Of a stretch of 6,452 nucleotides of DNA, positions 6,291-6,452 are shown in pieces. The notes under the pieces are model-generated. The model did not search any database and was not told where the DNA came from. It saw only the letters and a list, made by a program, of their open reading frames with translations. The translations under genes were made by a program, and so were the position numbers. How positions within the stretch are numbered: position 1 is the first letter of the stretch; each line of letters begins with the position of its first letter. Origin of the DNA: Ferruginibacter sp. (GTDB taxonomy: Bacteria; Bacteroidota; Bacteroidia; Chitinophagales; Chitinophagaceae); NCBI GenBank assembly GCA_025352435.1, contig JANXTN010000119.1, forward strand, positions 1 through 6,452, in the 5' to 3' direction.

Positions 6291-6452
6291 ATGAAGAAAG
6301 AGATACCATATCTGAAAAGTGCGAAGGTTTTACCAAACTATAAACTCAACTTAGAGTTTGAAGATGGGGTAAGTGGAGATATTGATTTATCTCAAATTGT
6401 GGGAAAAGGAGTGTTTAGTTTTTGGAATGATGAAGAAAATTTTAAAAATTAC
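6291..6452 (+). CDS. DUF2442 family protein, 5' part, cut by window edge
   Basis: An open frame of 54 codons from the ATG at 6291 runs off the end of the window without a stop. Seen: the pattern AKVLPNYKLNLEFEDG, then a DIDLSQIVGKGVFSFW segment and NDEENFKNY. This matches my recollection of the DUF2442 fold, in which a beta-rich stretch with an F-x-DG turn is followed by a DLS..-G-KGVF..-L-D...F motif; members are about 80-100 residues, so roughly half to two-thirds is present. Known: the family has no firmly assigned biochemical role, and its genes are often paired with DUF4160 genes in toxin-antitoxin-like arrangements; no DUF4160 gene precedes it here. It begins 9 bases after nuoE on the same strand with an A-rich leader, so it is probably cotranscribed with nuo genes. 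The family call is from pattern memory. Confidence 0.72.
   Translation, partial: MKKEIPYLKSAKVLPNYKLNLEFEDGVSGDIDLSQIVGKGVFSFWNDEENFKNY

Noticed and set aside
1..6452. CRISPR array, tRNA or rRNA genes, insertion sequence or phage genes
   Set aside because: Nothing in the window shows regularly spaced repeats with spacers, a tRNA cloverleaf, conserved rRNA segments or transposase/integrase patterns.

Overview
The window is AT-rich and reads like a chromosomal piece from a member of the Bacteroidota, most likely of the Chitinophagales/Chitinophagaceae type. This is inferred from the protein sequences, the A-rich and Shine-Dalgarno-poor start regions, a TAnnTTTG-type -7 box, and AT-rich intergenic repeats of the kind common in that phylum. 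No species can be named from the sequence alone.

Layout. (1) Positions 33-977 encode a PstS-like periplasmic substrate-binding lipoprotein, and 1041-2753 a secreted, roughly 570-residue tetratricopeptide (TPR) protein. They are 63 bases apart with no terminator between them, so they are probably cotranscribed. No ABC permease or ATPase gene is visible. The pair resembles the tail of a conserved Bacteroidota cluster with exbB/exbD/tonB upstream, but those genes would lie outside the window. A strong symmetrical hairpin with flanking A and T runs (2775-2804) closes this unit. (2) From about 2851 a new unit begins: a TAnnTTTG box, then nuoA, nuoB, nuoC, nuoD and nuoE, all on the plus strand, encoding the start of respiratory complex I (H+-pumping NADH:quinone oxidoreductase). 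NuoA is a membrane subunit at the quinone site. NuoB (cluster N2), NuoC and NuoD form the quinone-reducing connecting module. NuoE belongs to the NADH-oxidising module, so the organism probably has the full NADH-using enzyme and not the shortened form lacking NuoEFG. NuoC and NuoD are separate, unlike the E. coli fusion. (3) At 6291 to the window edge, where nuoF would usually follow nuoE, there is the start of a short DUF2442-family gene, only 9 bases after nuoE.

The genes are mostly ordinary housekeeping genes. The less ordinary parts are the 128-base nuoA-nuoB spacer, which holds a perfect 15-bp tandem repeat, an imperfect inverted repeat and a 12-bp direct repeat; the nuoE start codon embedded in a short repeat; and the DUF2442 gene inside the nuo cluster. 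I see no clear evidence of a wholly new biological system here.
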